DNA of 64,000 nt, from the NCBI GenBank assembly GCA_021770785.1, contig JAETQH010000016.1, positions 1 through 64,000 of the forward strand. The letters are read 5' to 3'. Below the pieces are notes generated by a model, which did no database searches, had not been told where the DNA came from, and saw nothing but the letters and a program-made list of their open reading frames with translations. The DNA is from Lachnospiraceae bacterium. GTDB taxonomy: Bacteria > Bacillota > Clostridia > Lachnospirales > Lachnospiraceae. Below, one piece after another: positions 53,764 to 61,708 of the stretch. The translations under genes were made by a program, and so were the position numbers. The stretch's first letter is position 1; every line of letters begins with the position of its first letter.

Positions 53764-54477
53764 ATGATAAAAAAGCTATTACAGGAATATTTTGCGGCCT
53801 TCCGCTGGGGAAGGATAGAAGAGTGTTATCAGGGAAATAACTGGTGGTTTTTTCTCTATTCCGTAACCTTTCTGCCGTTTAGCCTTTTGGGGAATTTTTC
53901 ACGCTCTCCGAAAAATATCGGAGCGTATTTTCTCCTGATGCTGCCGCTGCTGTTTCATCTGTTTTCCTTACCGCTACATCCAATCCGTCTGCCCAAAATC
54001 ATGTGCCTATGCCCCATGACGGAAGAGGAACGCAGAGGTTATCTGAAAAGGACACTTGAAATAAAAATAGGTATTTCACTCCTGATAGAATTGTTGGCGG
54101 CTGCCGTACTGGCTTTTCTGGGAAAATATTCCTCCTTTTTGCTGCTTTTGGCGCTGGGTTTGAGCATTATGATTATCTTGGCAACAGCCATGCAGGAAAG
54201 AACCATAGGCAGTACAGGTACGCTGACAACTACCTGGGAATGGTGGGAAGGGGGAACGCTGATTATTTTTATGATTGAGTTTTGGGTGTTGATAAGCAGA
54301 ATTTTTTGGCCGGAACCCTGTAGTTTTACAGAAAAAGTATTATACCCGACAGTGCTTTTTGCAGTGGATTTGCCGTTGCTCCTTAAGGTGCTGAGTTTTT
54401 GGAAAAAAAAGTTGAAAATGGGAATAGTCTATGAAACCGCAGCAGGGCGGGAAACTGTCAGAAACAGGAAAGGATAA
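53764..54477 (+). CDS. membrane subunit, first ABC transporter
   Basis: This 237-residue hydrophobic protein has about six membrane segments (WWFFLYSVTFLPFSLLG, LLMLPLLFHLF, GISLLIELLAAAVLAFLG, LLLLALGLSIMIILATAM, TLIIFMIEFWVLIS, VLFAVDLPLLLKVLSF). It starts five bases after the ATPase stop with AAAAGG before ATG. There is no recognised family; by position it should be the permease of the 52910 ATPase. PMTEEERRGYL in a loop resembles the second membrane protein's KYLPLDIRQVKL-type coupling region. Confidence 0.75.
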   Translation: MIKKLLQEYFAAFRWGRIEECYQGNNWWFFLYSVTFLPFSLLGNFSRSPKNIGAYFLLMLPLLFHLFSLPLHPIRLPKIMCLCPMTEEERRGYLKRTLEIKIGISLLIELLAAAVLAFLGKYSSFLLLLALGLSIMIILATAMQERTIGSTGTLTTTWEWWEGGTLIIFMIEFWVLISRIFWPEPCSFTEKVLYPTVLFAVDLPLLLKVLSFWKKKLKMGIVYETAAGRETVRNRKG

Positions 54478-54488
54478 GAGACATCGGA

Positions 54489-54863
54489 ATGAAACTTGTG
54501 ATACAGCCTCAGGGCACCATGGCAATCTATGAGCAGATTGTTAACCAACTGAAAAATGCCATAGTTTCCGGTGAGCTTACCGCAGGGGAGGCGCTGCCCT
54601 CCATCCGTGGGCTGGCGGGGGAACTGCAGGTCAGCGTCATTACCACGAAGCGGGCATATGAGGAACTGGAAAAGGAGGGACTGATTCGCTCGGCGCCTGG
54701 AAAGGGCTTTTATGTCTGCGAATACAACACAGATTATCTGAAAGAAAAGCAGTTGATGCTGTTAGAGGAACGGTTGGGAGAGTTGATAACAGCCGCAAAA
54801 TCTGCAGGAATTTCCTGTGAGGAGCTGTTGGAAATGACACAGACCCTGTATGAAAGTACCTGA
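54489..54863 (+). CDS. GntR regulator, YtrA subfamily
   Basis: This 124-residue repressor has a winged HTH (IYEQIVNQLKNAIVSGELTAGEALPSIR, then LQVSVITTKRAYEELEKEGLI) and a short C-terminal helical dimer part (KSAGISCEELLEMTQTLYE), the layout of the YtrA subfamily. YtrA members control ABC transporters and often lie in the same operon, as here. The 44-bp dyad at 52854-52897 is the obvious operator. An inducer (cell-wall drug or peptide) is likely but not readable. Confidence 0.92.
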   Translation: MKLVIQPQGTMAIYEQIVNQLKNAIVSGELTAGEALPSIRGLAGELQVSVITTKRAYEELEKEGLIRSAPGKGFYVCEYNTDYLKEKQLMLLEERLGELITAAKSAGISCEELLEMTQTLYEST

Positions 54864-54928
54864 GACGAAAATGCGGGGAAGTTAGGGCAAAAGAAAATGA
54901 TATCTGTTGTAAAAAAGGAGGAGCAGAA

Positions 54929-55615
54929 ATGCTATTGGAACTGGAACATGTGTCAGGGATTGGAAAAAAGAAATTTCTTTCGGATATCAGCTTTTCTCTT
55001 CCGGCAGGGTATCTTATGGGATTGGCAGGGAAAAACGGAGCAGGGAAAACCACGCTGCTGGAGTGCATGGTGAGCAGAAAAAAGCAGTATAGCGGAACAA
55101 TCCGCTTAAACGGGGAGGACATCCGGGCGGATTATGGAAAAACCATGCAGCAGATTGGCTTTGTTTCCGAGGAAAATCCTTTTTTGCTTGATTATACGGC
55201 ACGGCAGAACGGCGAGATTTTCGGTATGGCATATGAAAAATGGGATATGGAAATTTTTTTAGCGCAGATGAACCGGATGGGCGTTGCTACGGGACAAAAG
55301 GTAGGAAAGCTGTCCCGGGGAGAATTTATCAAATTCCAGACCGCCTTTGCCATGGCGCACGGCAGCGTGCTTTATCTGTTGGACGAGGCAACTGCCGGAA
55401 TGGATCCGGTATTCCGGCGGGAATTTTTCGGGATACTCCATGAGATTATCGGGACAGAGCAGGCATCCGTTTTGATGACAAGCCATATCGAAACCGAAAT
55501 TTCTCAGAAAATGGATTATGTGGCTATCTTAGAGGAGGGAAAATTGGTTTCCTTTGGGGAGGCAGGCAATGCTTGCAAGAATGCAGTCCGGATAGTGGAA
55601 TTACAGAACTTTTAA
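54929..55615 (+). CDS. second ABC transporter ATP-binding protein
   Basis: The 228-residue ATPase has Walker A GKNGAGKTTLLECMVS, signature LSRGEFIKFQTAFAM and Walker B LYLLDEATAGMDPVFRREF, with MTSHIETEI as switch region. It is clearly related to the 52910 ATPase (same GEKLKFQ/GEFIKFQ and DPEFRREF/DPVFRREF pattern), so the operon arose by duplication. AAGGAGG precedes ATG. Its partner membrane protein follows after 76 bases. Confidence 0.92.
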   Translation: MLLELEHVSGIGKKKFLSDISFSLPAGYLMGLAGKNGAGKTTLLECMVSRKKQYSGTIRLNGEDIRADYGKTMQQIGFVSEENPFLLDYTARQNGEIFGMAYEKWDMEIFLAQMNRMGVATGQKVGKLSRGEFIKFQTAFAMAHGSVLYLLDEATAGMDPVFRREFFGILHEIIGTEQASVLMTSHIETEISQKMDYVAILEEGKLVSFGEAGNACKNAVRIVELQNF

Positions 55616-55691
55616 GAAAACTACAGAAAGACTGATGTAGAGAAATCGATGCAGAAAAAAGCAGTAAGGACAGAAGAGGAAGATTGTGCTT

Positions 55692-56285
55692 ATGAATAAA
55701 AAGTGGAACAGAAAAGCATGTCAGCAGGAAAACCAACCAGGCGAAAAGAAACTGCTGATAAATGAAAAGCGGGACAGAAAAGCATGCCGGCAGGAAAAAA
55801 GGAAACAGCGGGAAATTATCCGGCGGATGGACGAAAAACTCATAACGTACCGTGAGGACAGCGCCATGCTCCAGATCGTAAAATGGTTTTATATCGGCAT
55901 CAGTGTTTTACTTCTGTTTCTGCCTCCAGAGATATGCTTAGAGAAAGACGAGCGGAGTATTGCAATTACGGTGCTGCTGTGGACGGCAGTCATCAGTCCC
56001 ATGGGCTATCTCGCTAGTTACAGGAATCTGAAGGAGCAGGGAAAAACGGTTTCTTACCTGAAAAAAATCAAATACCTGCCGTTAGACATCCGGCAGGTAA
56101 AATTGGTACGTATCGGGTATCTGGCACAATTTTTAAAGAAAATTGTGCTGATTGCCTGTGTAGAACAGATGATATTCGGTACGCTGATTTGCGGGCAGAA
56201 TATCATCTTTGGAATTGCGTATGCGGTTATGGTGGGCGGGCTGATTCCTCTGGCGTGGAATAGCCTGATTATCTGGCTGGAATGA
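55692..56285 (+). CDS. membrane subunit, second ABC transporter
   Basis: This 197-residue protein has a very basic N-terminus with an internal duplication (NRKACQQE and DRKACRQEK). About four membrane segments follow (IVKWFYIGISVLLLFLP, AITVLLWTAVISPMGYLA, IVLIACVEQMIFGTLI, IIFGIAYAVMVGGLIPLAW). No family is recognised; position implies that it is permease to the 54929 ATPase. ATG 55692 has AGAGGAAG nine bases before; GTG 55686 is in frame. It converges on the HD-GYP gene with only 19 bases between. Confidence 0.7.
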   Translation: MNKKWNRKACQQENQPGEKKLLINEKRDRKACRQEKRKQREIIRRMDEKLITYREDSAMLQIVKWFYIGISVLLLFLPPEICLEKDERSIAITVLLWTAVISPMGYLASYRNLKEQGKTVSYLKKIKYLPLDIRQVKLVRIGYLAQFLKKIVLIACVEQMIFGTLICGQNIIFGIAYAVMVGGLIPLAWNSLIIWLE

Positions 56286-56304
56286 CCCGGCTCAAAAAGA
56301 AAAT

Positions 56305-57588
56305 TTATAGCAGCTTCATTTTCTTCCGGGGGTTTTTCAACGTTTTTTCTTCGTCCTCTTCCGTAAGTACCTCCGCACTGTTTATCAGAGAATCCATCGC
56401 TTTCTTCTGGATTTTATTCTGCCTGCGCTGGGCGGCCTCTAATTTCCTCTTGCGGAAACGGTCTGCGGTTTCCTTTATGTAAGAGTCCGCTACAAAATGC
56501 TCTAAGGTGTGCTCGTCGATGGCAATGCGGTTATCCATGGTTTTCATGATATCCACCACCTTTAGGCCCTTGTGGATGGCGGGGTCGCTGAGGTCATAGA
56601 TTAAGTTGTTGGAGAACTTCAAAATCATAGGACGTGTAAAGTCCGCAGGGTTTTCCACCAGAACCAGAGCCTTTTCGCCGTCGGAAAGGTCTACGCAGGC
56701 ACCGGTGGGGAGAATATGGATACATTCTGCCAGAGCAGCTAAAACCAGAGGATTGTAGGCGCCCCTCTGTTTGCGGAGTTGTGCCATGGCGGCAACCTCA
56801 GAAATAGGAGCTTTATTAATGTTCATGGCAGTCAGGCGGTCAAATTTATCCGCTGCCCGTAAAATATCGGTTAAGAGCTTTACGTTCTTTGAGGGTTCTT
56901 TAATCTTTAAGGAGGTGCTGTTGCGGAAAATCACCTGCTGGATAATCTCTAAAGACGGCTCCGGCAACCCGAAATTCTGGTACTGCGGACGCAGTGTTTC
57001 ATATCCGCGCTCTAAGTTTAACTGGATAAACTCCTTATCGTCATCCGTTAAATCGTCACCCTTATCTAACACAGACTGGGGAATATAAAGATAGCCGAAA
57101 TCATAGAGTAAAGCTGCAGTAATCAGCGCCGCCTGTTCCTGTTCGGGAATGCGCATCTGGTTAGAAATCAGTGCGCAGAGAATTGCCGCACTGATGGCAT
57201 GCTTATACACAAAATCGGCGGAACTGCGGAGATTCTGTGCAAAATTCATCTTGTGGTCTAGTACACCATAGTGGGACTGGATATCTTTCACTAAAGCTAA
57301 CAGTGACACCGGAGGCTGGTTTGCCTGAAGACGGTCTAAATTTTCCTTTATTTTAAACATATAAATGGTCTGGAACTGCTCAAACTCCAAATCTTCCCTG
57401 GTAAGAGGGGGAACCGGTTCCGCAGGCTCAAGAATAAAGATACCAATTAAACCGAAATTCTCAATACTGTTAATACCCTGAACGGTCAGGTTTGTGTTCC
57501 TCTCATACAGCAATACACCCATCTTGTTGTAAATAGGTTTTGCTAAGCGCATACCGGGTTTTAAATCAGCTGTTTTTACAAATTGCAT
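56305..57588 (-). CDS. degenerate HD-GYP domain protein
   Basis: The 427 residues have an N-terminal domain (MQFVKTADLKPGMRLAKPIYN, typical of HD-GYP proteins) and a C-terminal HD-GYP-like helical domain from about 130. The usual HD pair reads LLYDFGYLYIP (His replaced by Tyr), the HHExxDGxGYP segment reads VIFRNSTSLKIK, and the second His is gone. It cannot bind the metals needed for c-di-GMP hydrolysis; it may instead bind the nucleotide or a protein. A charged, basic C-tail (RKRKLEAAQRRQNK...) follows. GGAGG seven bases before ATG; the frame continues to 57612. Confidence 0.85.
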   Translation of the reverse strand: MQFVKTADLKPGMRLAKPIYNKMGVLLYERNTNLTVQGINSIENFGLIGIFILEPAEPVPPLTREDLEFEQFQTIYMFKIKENLDRLQANQPPVSLLALVKDIQSHYGVLDHKMNFAQNLRSSADFVYKHAISAAILCALISNQMRIPEQEQAALITAALLYDFGYLYIPQSVLDKGDDLTDDDKEFIQLNLERGYETLRPQYQNFGLPEPSLEIIQQVIFRNSTSLKIKEPSKNVKLLTDILRAADKFDRLTAMNINKAPISEVAAMAQLRKQRGAYNPLVLAALAECIHILPTGACVDLSDGEKALVLVENPADFTRPMILKFSNNLIYDLSDPAIHKGLKVVDIMKTMDNRIAIDEHTLEHFVADSYIKETADRFRKRKLEAAQRRQNKIQKKAMDSLINSAEVLTEEDEEKTLKNPRKKMKLL

Positions 57589-57648
57589 AGTCACGCCTCC
57601 TGTCATGGTCAATAAAAATATTCCGAACCTGTCTCTGAAATCCCATAA

Positions 57649-57683
57649 TTGCAGAATATACGATATATATGTTATAATAACAT
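57649..57683 (+). promoter_or_regulatory. promoter with overlapping dyad for SleB-type hydrolase
   Basis: TTGCAG (57649-57654), 18-bp spacer, TATAAT (57673-57678). The palindrome ATGTTAT-A-ATAACAT (57669-57683) covers the -10 and could be a repressor site. Confidence 0.65.
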
Positions 57684-57723
57684 ATCAAAGGCTGAAATAC
57701 AATCGAATATCAGGCAGAATTTG

Positions 57724-57821
57724 GATATCAGGTAACAGTTCAGTCCCTTCCTGTGCCTTGGGATTCCGGATAGCGCTATCTGACCCCCAAGGCACGGGGA
57801 AGGCTAAACTGTTACGATATC
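57724..57821 (+). repeat. 98-nt long imperfect hairpin in the leader of the 57863 gene
   Basis: From outside in: GATATC/GATATC, GTAACAGTT/AACTGTTAC, CCTTCC/GGAAGG, a perfect GTGCCTTGGG/CCCAAGGCAC and a terminal GATAGC/GCTATC. Small internal loops separate the blocks. It lies downstream of the predicted promoter, so it should be transcribed as a stable rod; there is no T-run after it. Confidence 0.85.
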
Positions 57822-57862
57822 GGAGAGAAGAAACGGCAGAGAAAGAGTAGGGGCAGACAGGG

Positions 57863-59017
57863 ATGAAAAAAAACGGTAGGAAAAAATGGTGTGGCATTAT
57901 ACTGGTTTTTTGTATGCTTGTGGTGAATACATCTTATGCCGCCGCAACACAGAAGGAAATCGACAACACCAAAGATAAAATTACAGATTTACAGAAACAG
58001 AAAGAAGAGACAGAAGAGCAGGTCGACAGCTTAAACGACGAAAAACAGGCCTTGGAAACAGACCTTAGCGGGTTAAACAGCCAGCTGAATGAGATTGTGT
58101 CATCCATGAACCGGCTGGAAACGGAGATTGATACGAAAGAGCAGGATATTGAGACGGCAAAGCAGCAGTTGGCGGCAGCGGAGGAACAATCGGCAGAGCA
58201 GTATGAGGCGATGAAAATCCGGATACAGTACATGTATGAAAACAGCAGTACCACAATCTGGGAGATGCTGTTGGAGTCCGAATCCGTTGCAGAATTTTTA
58301 AACCGGACGGAATACGCTTCTGAAGTGCAGCAGTATGACAGGGAAATGCTGGCACAGTATCAGGAACTGCAGCAGCAGATAGCGGAGCAGAAAAGCAGTC
58401 TGGAAGAAGAACTGACGGAGCTTGTGGCATTAGAAAACCAGATGCAGGAAAAGCAGACTTCCGTCAACAGTTTAATTGCGGAAACCAGGGATAAAATTAA
58501 CCGGTCCAGTGCCGAAATTGCAGACGCCGAGGCAGATATGGAGAGTCTGGAGGCAAAAATAGCCAAAATGGAGGCGTATGAGAAAGAGCTTGAAATAAAA
58601 AAAGCGAAGGAAGATGCGGCGCGGTTGGCAAAGATTAAGGAACAGGAGAAGGAAGATACCTCTGGGACCACCTATGTTCCGGCGGACAGCGATGCCTATC
58701 TGCTGGGGGCAATCATTGAATGCGAGGCGGGCGGTGAGCCCTATGAGGGAAAAATGGCAGTGGGAAGCGTCATTATGAACCGGGTGAAAAGCTCCTATTT
58801 CCCCAACACCATATCCGGGGTGATTTACCAGAGCGGACAGTTTTCTCCGGTGGCAAGCGGACGTTTGGCTTACCGGTTAGAGGCGGGAGTGAGCAGCAGC
58901 TGCCTTGGGGCAGCCCAGGAAGTGTTAAACGGCAGTATTACTACAAAATGTCTGTACTTCCGGGTGAATAACGGTATTATCTCCGGAACAGTCATCGGAA
59001 ATCATGTATTTTATTAA
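57863..59017 (+). CDS. coiled-coil SleB-type cell wall hydrolase
   Basis: A signal peptide (CGIILVFCMLVVNTSYA) is followed by a long coiled coil (about 30-260) and a C-terminal hydrolase_2/SleB domain (AIIECEAGGEPYEGKMAVGSV, with the catalytic Glu near 283). The coil segment IRIQYMYENSSTTIWEMLLES, then EYASEVQQYDR, is clearly homologous to that of the M23 protein at 32891 (IQFMYENSQTTYLQLLLEA, EYISEIQRYDR). Thus the same FtsX-binding type of coil is attached to a lytic transglycosylase/amidase-like domain instead. 384 residues. GGGGCAGACAGGG precedes the ATG. Confidence 0.92.
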   Translation: MKKNGRKKWCGIILVFCMLVVNTSYAAATQKEIDNTKDKITDLQKQKEETEEQVDSLNDEKQALETDLSGLNSQLNEIVSSMNRLETEIDTKEQDIETAKQQLAAAEEQSAEQYEAMKIRIQYMYENSSTTIWEMLLESESVAEFLNRTEYASEVQQYDREMLAQYQELQQQIAEQKSSLEEELTELVALENQMQEKQTSVNSLIAETRDKINRSSAEIADAEADMESLEAKIAKMEAYEKELEIKKAKEDAARLAKIKEQEKEDTSGTTYVPADSDAYLLGAIIECEAGGEPYEGKMAVGSVIMNRVKSSYFPNTISGVIYQSGQFSPVASGRLAYRLEAGVSSSCLGAAQEVLNGSITTKCLYFRVNNGIISGTVIGNHVFY

Positions 59018-59025
59018 TTAAGAAG

Positions 59026-59075
59026 AAACAGGCGGATTTTTGTTGAAATTATACAAAAATCTGCCTGTTTTTTCC
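59026..59075 (+). terminator. terminator after SleB-type gene
   Basis: An 18-bp stem AAACAGGCGGATTTTTGT/ACAAAAATCTGCCTGTTT (one G-U), then TTT. Confidence 0.88.
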
Positions 59076-59190
59076 AAAACAGGGAAAATGGTGTGATAAA
59101 TTTTTAACAAAAAAAACGGGAGAAAATGGTGAAAAAAGAGAGCAAAAGTATGGTGTAAAAATTTTTGGCGGAGGAAAAGGAAGAAAGCTA

Positions 59191-59219
59191 TTGCAATTAA
59201 ACATGAAATATGGTAGCAT
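59191..59219 (+). promoter_or_regulatory. possible promoter in the thl upstream region
   Basis: TTGCAA (59191-59196), 17-bp spacer, TAGCAT (59214-59219). The 59076-59442 stretch holds no gene; this element, the Rex site and a second -35/-10 pair (TTAACA 59348-59353, TATTTC 59371-59376) are all I see in it. Confidence 0.5.
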
Positions 59220-59336
59220 AGAAAAGTAGAAAAAAGCTAGAAAAACCGCTGATTGTTTAGAACTTACATACTGTAACAATATGAAGAAAACAGATAAATT
59301 CCAACCAAAAGTCAGAATTTATTTTTTTTGGAAAGA

Positions 59337-59354
59337 TTGTTAAAAAATTAACAG
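59337..59354. promoter_or_regulatory. Rex operator upstream of thl
   Basis: TTGTTAA-AAAA-TTAACAG matches the clostridial Rex consensus TTGTTAANNNNTTAACAA at all but the last base. It overlaps a possible -35. Rex senses NADH/NAD and represses fermentation genes. Confidence 0.8.
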
Positions 59355-59442
59355 CGTTTTTCGGCAAATTTATTTCGAAAAGGTAACAAAACCTCTGCAA
59401 AGAAAGCAGGTTTTTGTGCGAAAGCTGAAAGGAGAATTCAAA

Positions 59443-60627
59443 ATGGCAAAAAAAGTAGTTTTGGCAGGTGCTTGTCGTACTGCAATCGGTAAAATGGGTG
59501 GAGCATTAAGCAATACACCGGTAGCAGATTTAGGCGCAATCGTAATCAAAGAAGCATTAAACAGAGCCGGTGTAAAACCGGAGCAGGTAGATGAAGTATT
59601 AATGGGTTGTGTAATCCAGGCTGCACAGGGACAGAACGTTGCACGTCAGTCTTCTATCAAGGCAGGTCTGCCAATTGAAGTTCCGGCTGTTACCTTAAAC
59701 GTTGTATGTGGTTCCGGATTAAAATGTGTCAACGAAGCGGCAGCTCAGATTTTAGCAGGACAGGCAGACATCGTGGTGGCCGGCGGTATGGAAAACATGT
59801 CCATGGCTCCCTACGCTATGACAAAAGCCCGTTTTGGATATCGTATGAACAATGCGACCATCATTGATACCATGGTAAACGATGCGTTGACAGACGCTTT
59901 CAATCATTACCACATGATGATTACAGCAGAGAACGTTTGTGATAAATACGGCATTACACGTCAGGAGTTAGATGAGTTTGCAGCAAACAGCCAGCAGAAA
60001 TGTGAGAAGGCAATGGCTGAGGGCAAATTCAAAGACGAAATCGTTCCTGTACCGGTGAAAGTGAAAAAAGAAATCGTTGATTTCGTTACCGATGAAGGAC
60101 CTCGTGCCGGTACAACCGCAGAGACCTTAGCAAACTTAAAATGCTGTTCCGGTAAAGAGGGCGGCTTAGTTACCGCCGGTAACGCTTCCGGTATCAACGA
60201 CGGTGCAGCAGCAATCGTTGTAATGAGCGAAGAGAAAGCAAAAGAACTTGGCGTTACACCGATGGCTACCTGGGTTGCCGGAGCACTTGGCGGTGTAGAA
60301 CCGGAGATTATGGGAGTTGGTCCTGTAGCATCTACCAGAAAGGTATTTGAGAGAACAGGTCTTACCATTGACGATATGGATTTAGTAGAGGCAAACGAGG
60401 CATTTGCAGCACAGTCCATCGCAGTTGCAAGAGACTTAAACTTTGATATGTCCAAAGTTAATGTAAACGGCGGCGCTATCGCATTAGGACACCCGGTAGG
60501 AGCTTCCGGCTGCCGTATTCTCGTTACATTATTATATGAGATGCAGAAAAGAGATGCGAAGAAAGGTCTTGCTACCCTGTGTATCGGCGGCGGTATGGGA
60601 TGTTCTACCATCGTTGAAAGAGAATAA
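59443..60627 (+). CDS. thl: acetyl-CoA acetyltransferase (thiolase)
   Basis: Thiolase condenses two acetyl-CoA into acetoacetyl-CoA, the first step to butyrate. The 394 residues have the acyl-accepting Cys89 in [11 protein letters not shown], the catalytic His in [10 protein letters not shown] and the base Cys in [16 protein letters not shown] precedes ATG 59443; an upstream frame to 59416 lacks a site. It opens the operon thl-hbd-bcd-etfB-etfA and is preceded by the Rex operator. Codon use (AAA, GGT, GCA-rich, few rare codons) suggests high expression. The usual crt gene does not follow. Confidence 0.97.
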   Translation: MAKKVVLAGACRTAIGKMGGALSNTPVADLGAIVIKEALNRAGVKPEQVDEVLMGCVIQAAQGQNVARQSSIKAGLPIEVPAVTLNVVCGSGLKCVNEAAAQILAGQADIVVAGGMENMSMAPYAMTKARFGYRMNNATIIDTMVNDALTDAFNHYHMMITAENVCDKYGITRQELDEFAANSQQKCEKAMAEGKFKDEIVPVPVKVKKEIVDFVTDEGPRAGTTAETLANLKCCSGKEGGLVTAGNASGINDGAAAIVVMSEEKAKELGVTPMATWVAGALGGVEPEIMGVGPVASTRKVFERTGLTIDDMDLVEANEAFAAQSIAVARDLNFDMSKVNVNGGAIALGHPVGASGCRILVTLLYEMQKRDAKKGLATLCIGGGMGCSTIVERE

Positions 60628-60773
60628 GAAAAGTGAACCAGCCGGACGGACAGGCGCAAAGCCTGTTCTTTCGGCGAATGTTTATGTAAGCATAACCTGC
60701 ATTTGAACTGGCTGTAAAAGGTGAGGGAAAATGCAATATAAATTATGAAATAAAATTTTAGGAGGTAACCGAC

Positions 60774-61646
60774 ATGAAGGTTGGTGTTATTGGTGCAGGA
60801 ACTATGGGACAGGGCATTGCAAAAGCATTTGCTCAGGTAGAAGGCTATGAAGTAGCTCTTTGTGATATCAAACAGGAGTGGGCAGAAGGCGGAAAAGAAA
60901 AAATTAAAAAAGGTTACGCAAGACTGGTAGAAAAAGGAAAAATGACACAGGAAGCAGTTGACGGCATCCTTGCAAAAATCACCCCGGGATTAAAAGAAGA
61001 CCTTTGCGCTGATTGCGATTTAATCGTAGAGGCAGCATTCGAGAATATGGAAGTTAAGAAAACTACATTTTCTGAGTTAGACAAGATTGCAAAACCGGAG
61101 TGTATCTTTGCTTCTAATACATCCAGCCTTTCTATTACAGAAATTGGAAACGGACTTACCCGTCCGATGGTAGGTATGCACTTCTTTAATCCGGCAGACC
61201 GTATGAAACTTATCGAAGTAATCGCCGGTGTAAATACTCCTGCCGAGACAGTAGAAGCTATTAAGAAAATTTCCGAAGAAATCGGAAAAACACCGGTACA
61301 GGTGAACGAAGCTGCCGGTTTTGTTGTAAACCGTATTTTAATCCCGATGATTAACGAAGCTGCTTTCATCAAGATGGAAGGTGTATCTGATATCGCAGGT
61401 ATTGACGCAGCTATGAAACTCGGTGCAAACCATCCAATGGGGCCTCTTGAGTTAGGTGACTTCATCGGTCTTGATATCTGCCTTGCCATCATGGACGTTC
61501 TTTACAATGAAACAGGTGACAGCAAATACCGTGCATGTCCGTTAATCCGTAAGATGGTTCGCGGCGGAAACCTTGGAGCTAAGACAGGAAAAGGCTTTTA
61601 TGTATACAATGCAGACCGCACAAAAACACCGGTGGATGCACAGTAG
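60774..61646 (+). CDS. hbd: 3-hydroxybutyryl-CoA dehydrogenase
   Basis: This NAD(P)-dependent enzyme reduces acetoacetyl-CoA to 3-hydroxybutyryl-CoA. The 290 residues contain the nucleotide fold GVIGAGTMGQGIAKAFA, the catalytic segment SNTSSLSITEI, MHFFNPADRMKLIEV with the catalytic His, and GFVVNRILIPMINEAAFI. AGGAGG is well placed before ATG. 146 bases separate it from thl. In most related clusters crt (3-hydroxybutyryl-CoA dehydratase) lies between or beside; its absence means crotonase is encoded elsewhere. Confidence 0.97.
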   Translation: MKVGVIGAGTMGQGIAKAFAQVEGYEVALCDIKQEWAEGGKEKIKKGYARLVEKGKMTQEAVDGILAKITPGLKEDLCADCDLIVEAAFENMEVKKTTFSELDKIAKPECIFASNTSSLSITEIGNGLTRPMVGMHFFNPADRMKLIEVIAGVNTPAETVEAIKKISEEIGKTPVQVNEAAGFVVNRILIPMINEAAFIKMEGVSDIAGIDAAMKLGANHPMGPLELGDFIGLDICLAIMDVLYNETGDSKYRACPLIRKMVRGGNLGAKTGKGFYVYNADRTKTPVDAQ

Positions 61647-61708
61647 ATTTATCTGCCGAAGAACAGACAGATATTGATAAATAAATAGTAAATGGAGGAA
61701 TTTTTATC

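Noticed and set aside
57605-57850. 81-residue open frame between HD-GYP and SleB genes
   Set aside because: It overlaps the promoter and the 98-nt hairpin; no ribosome site and no similarity.
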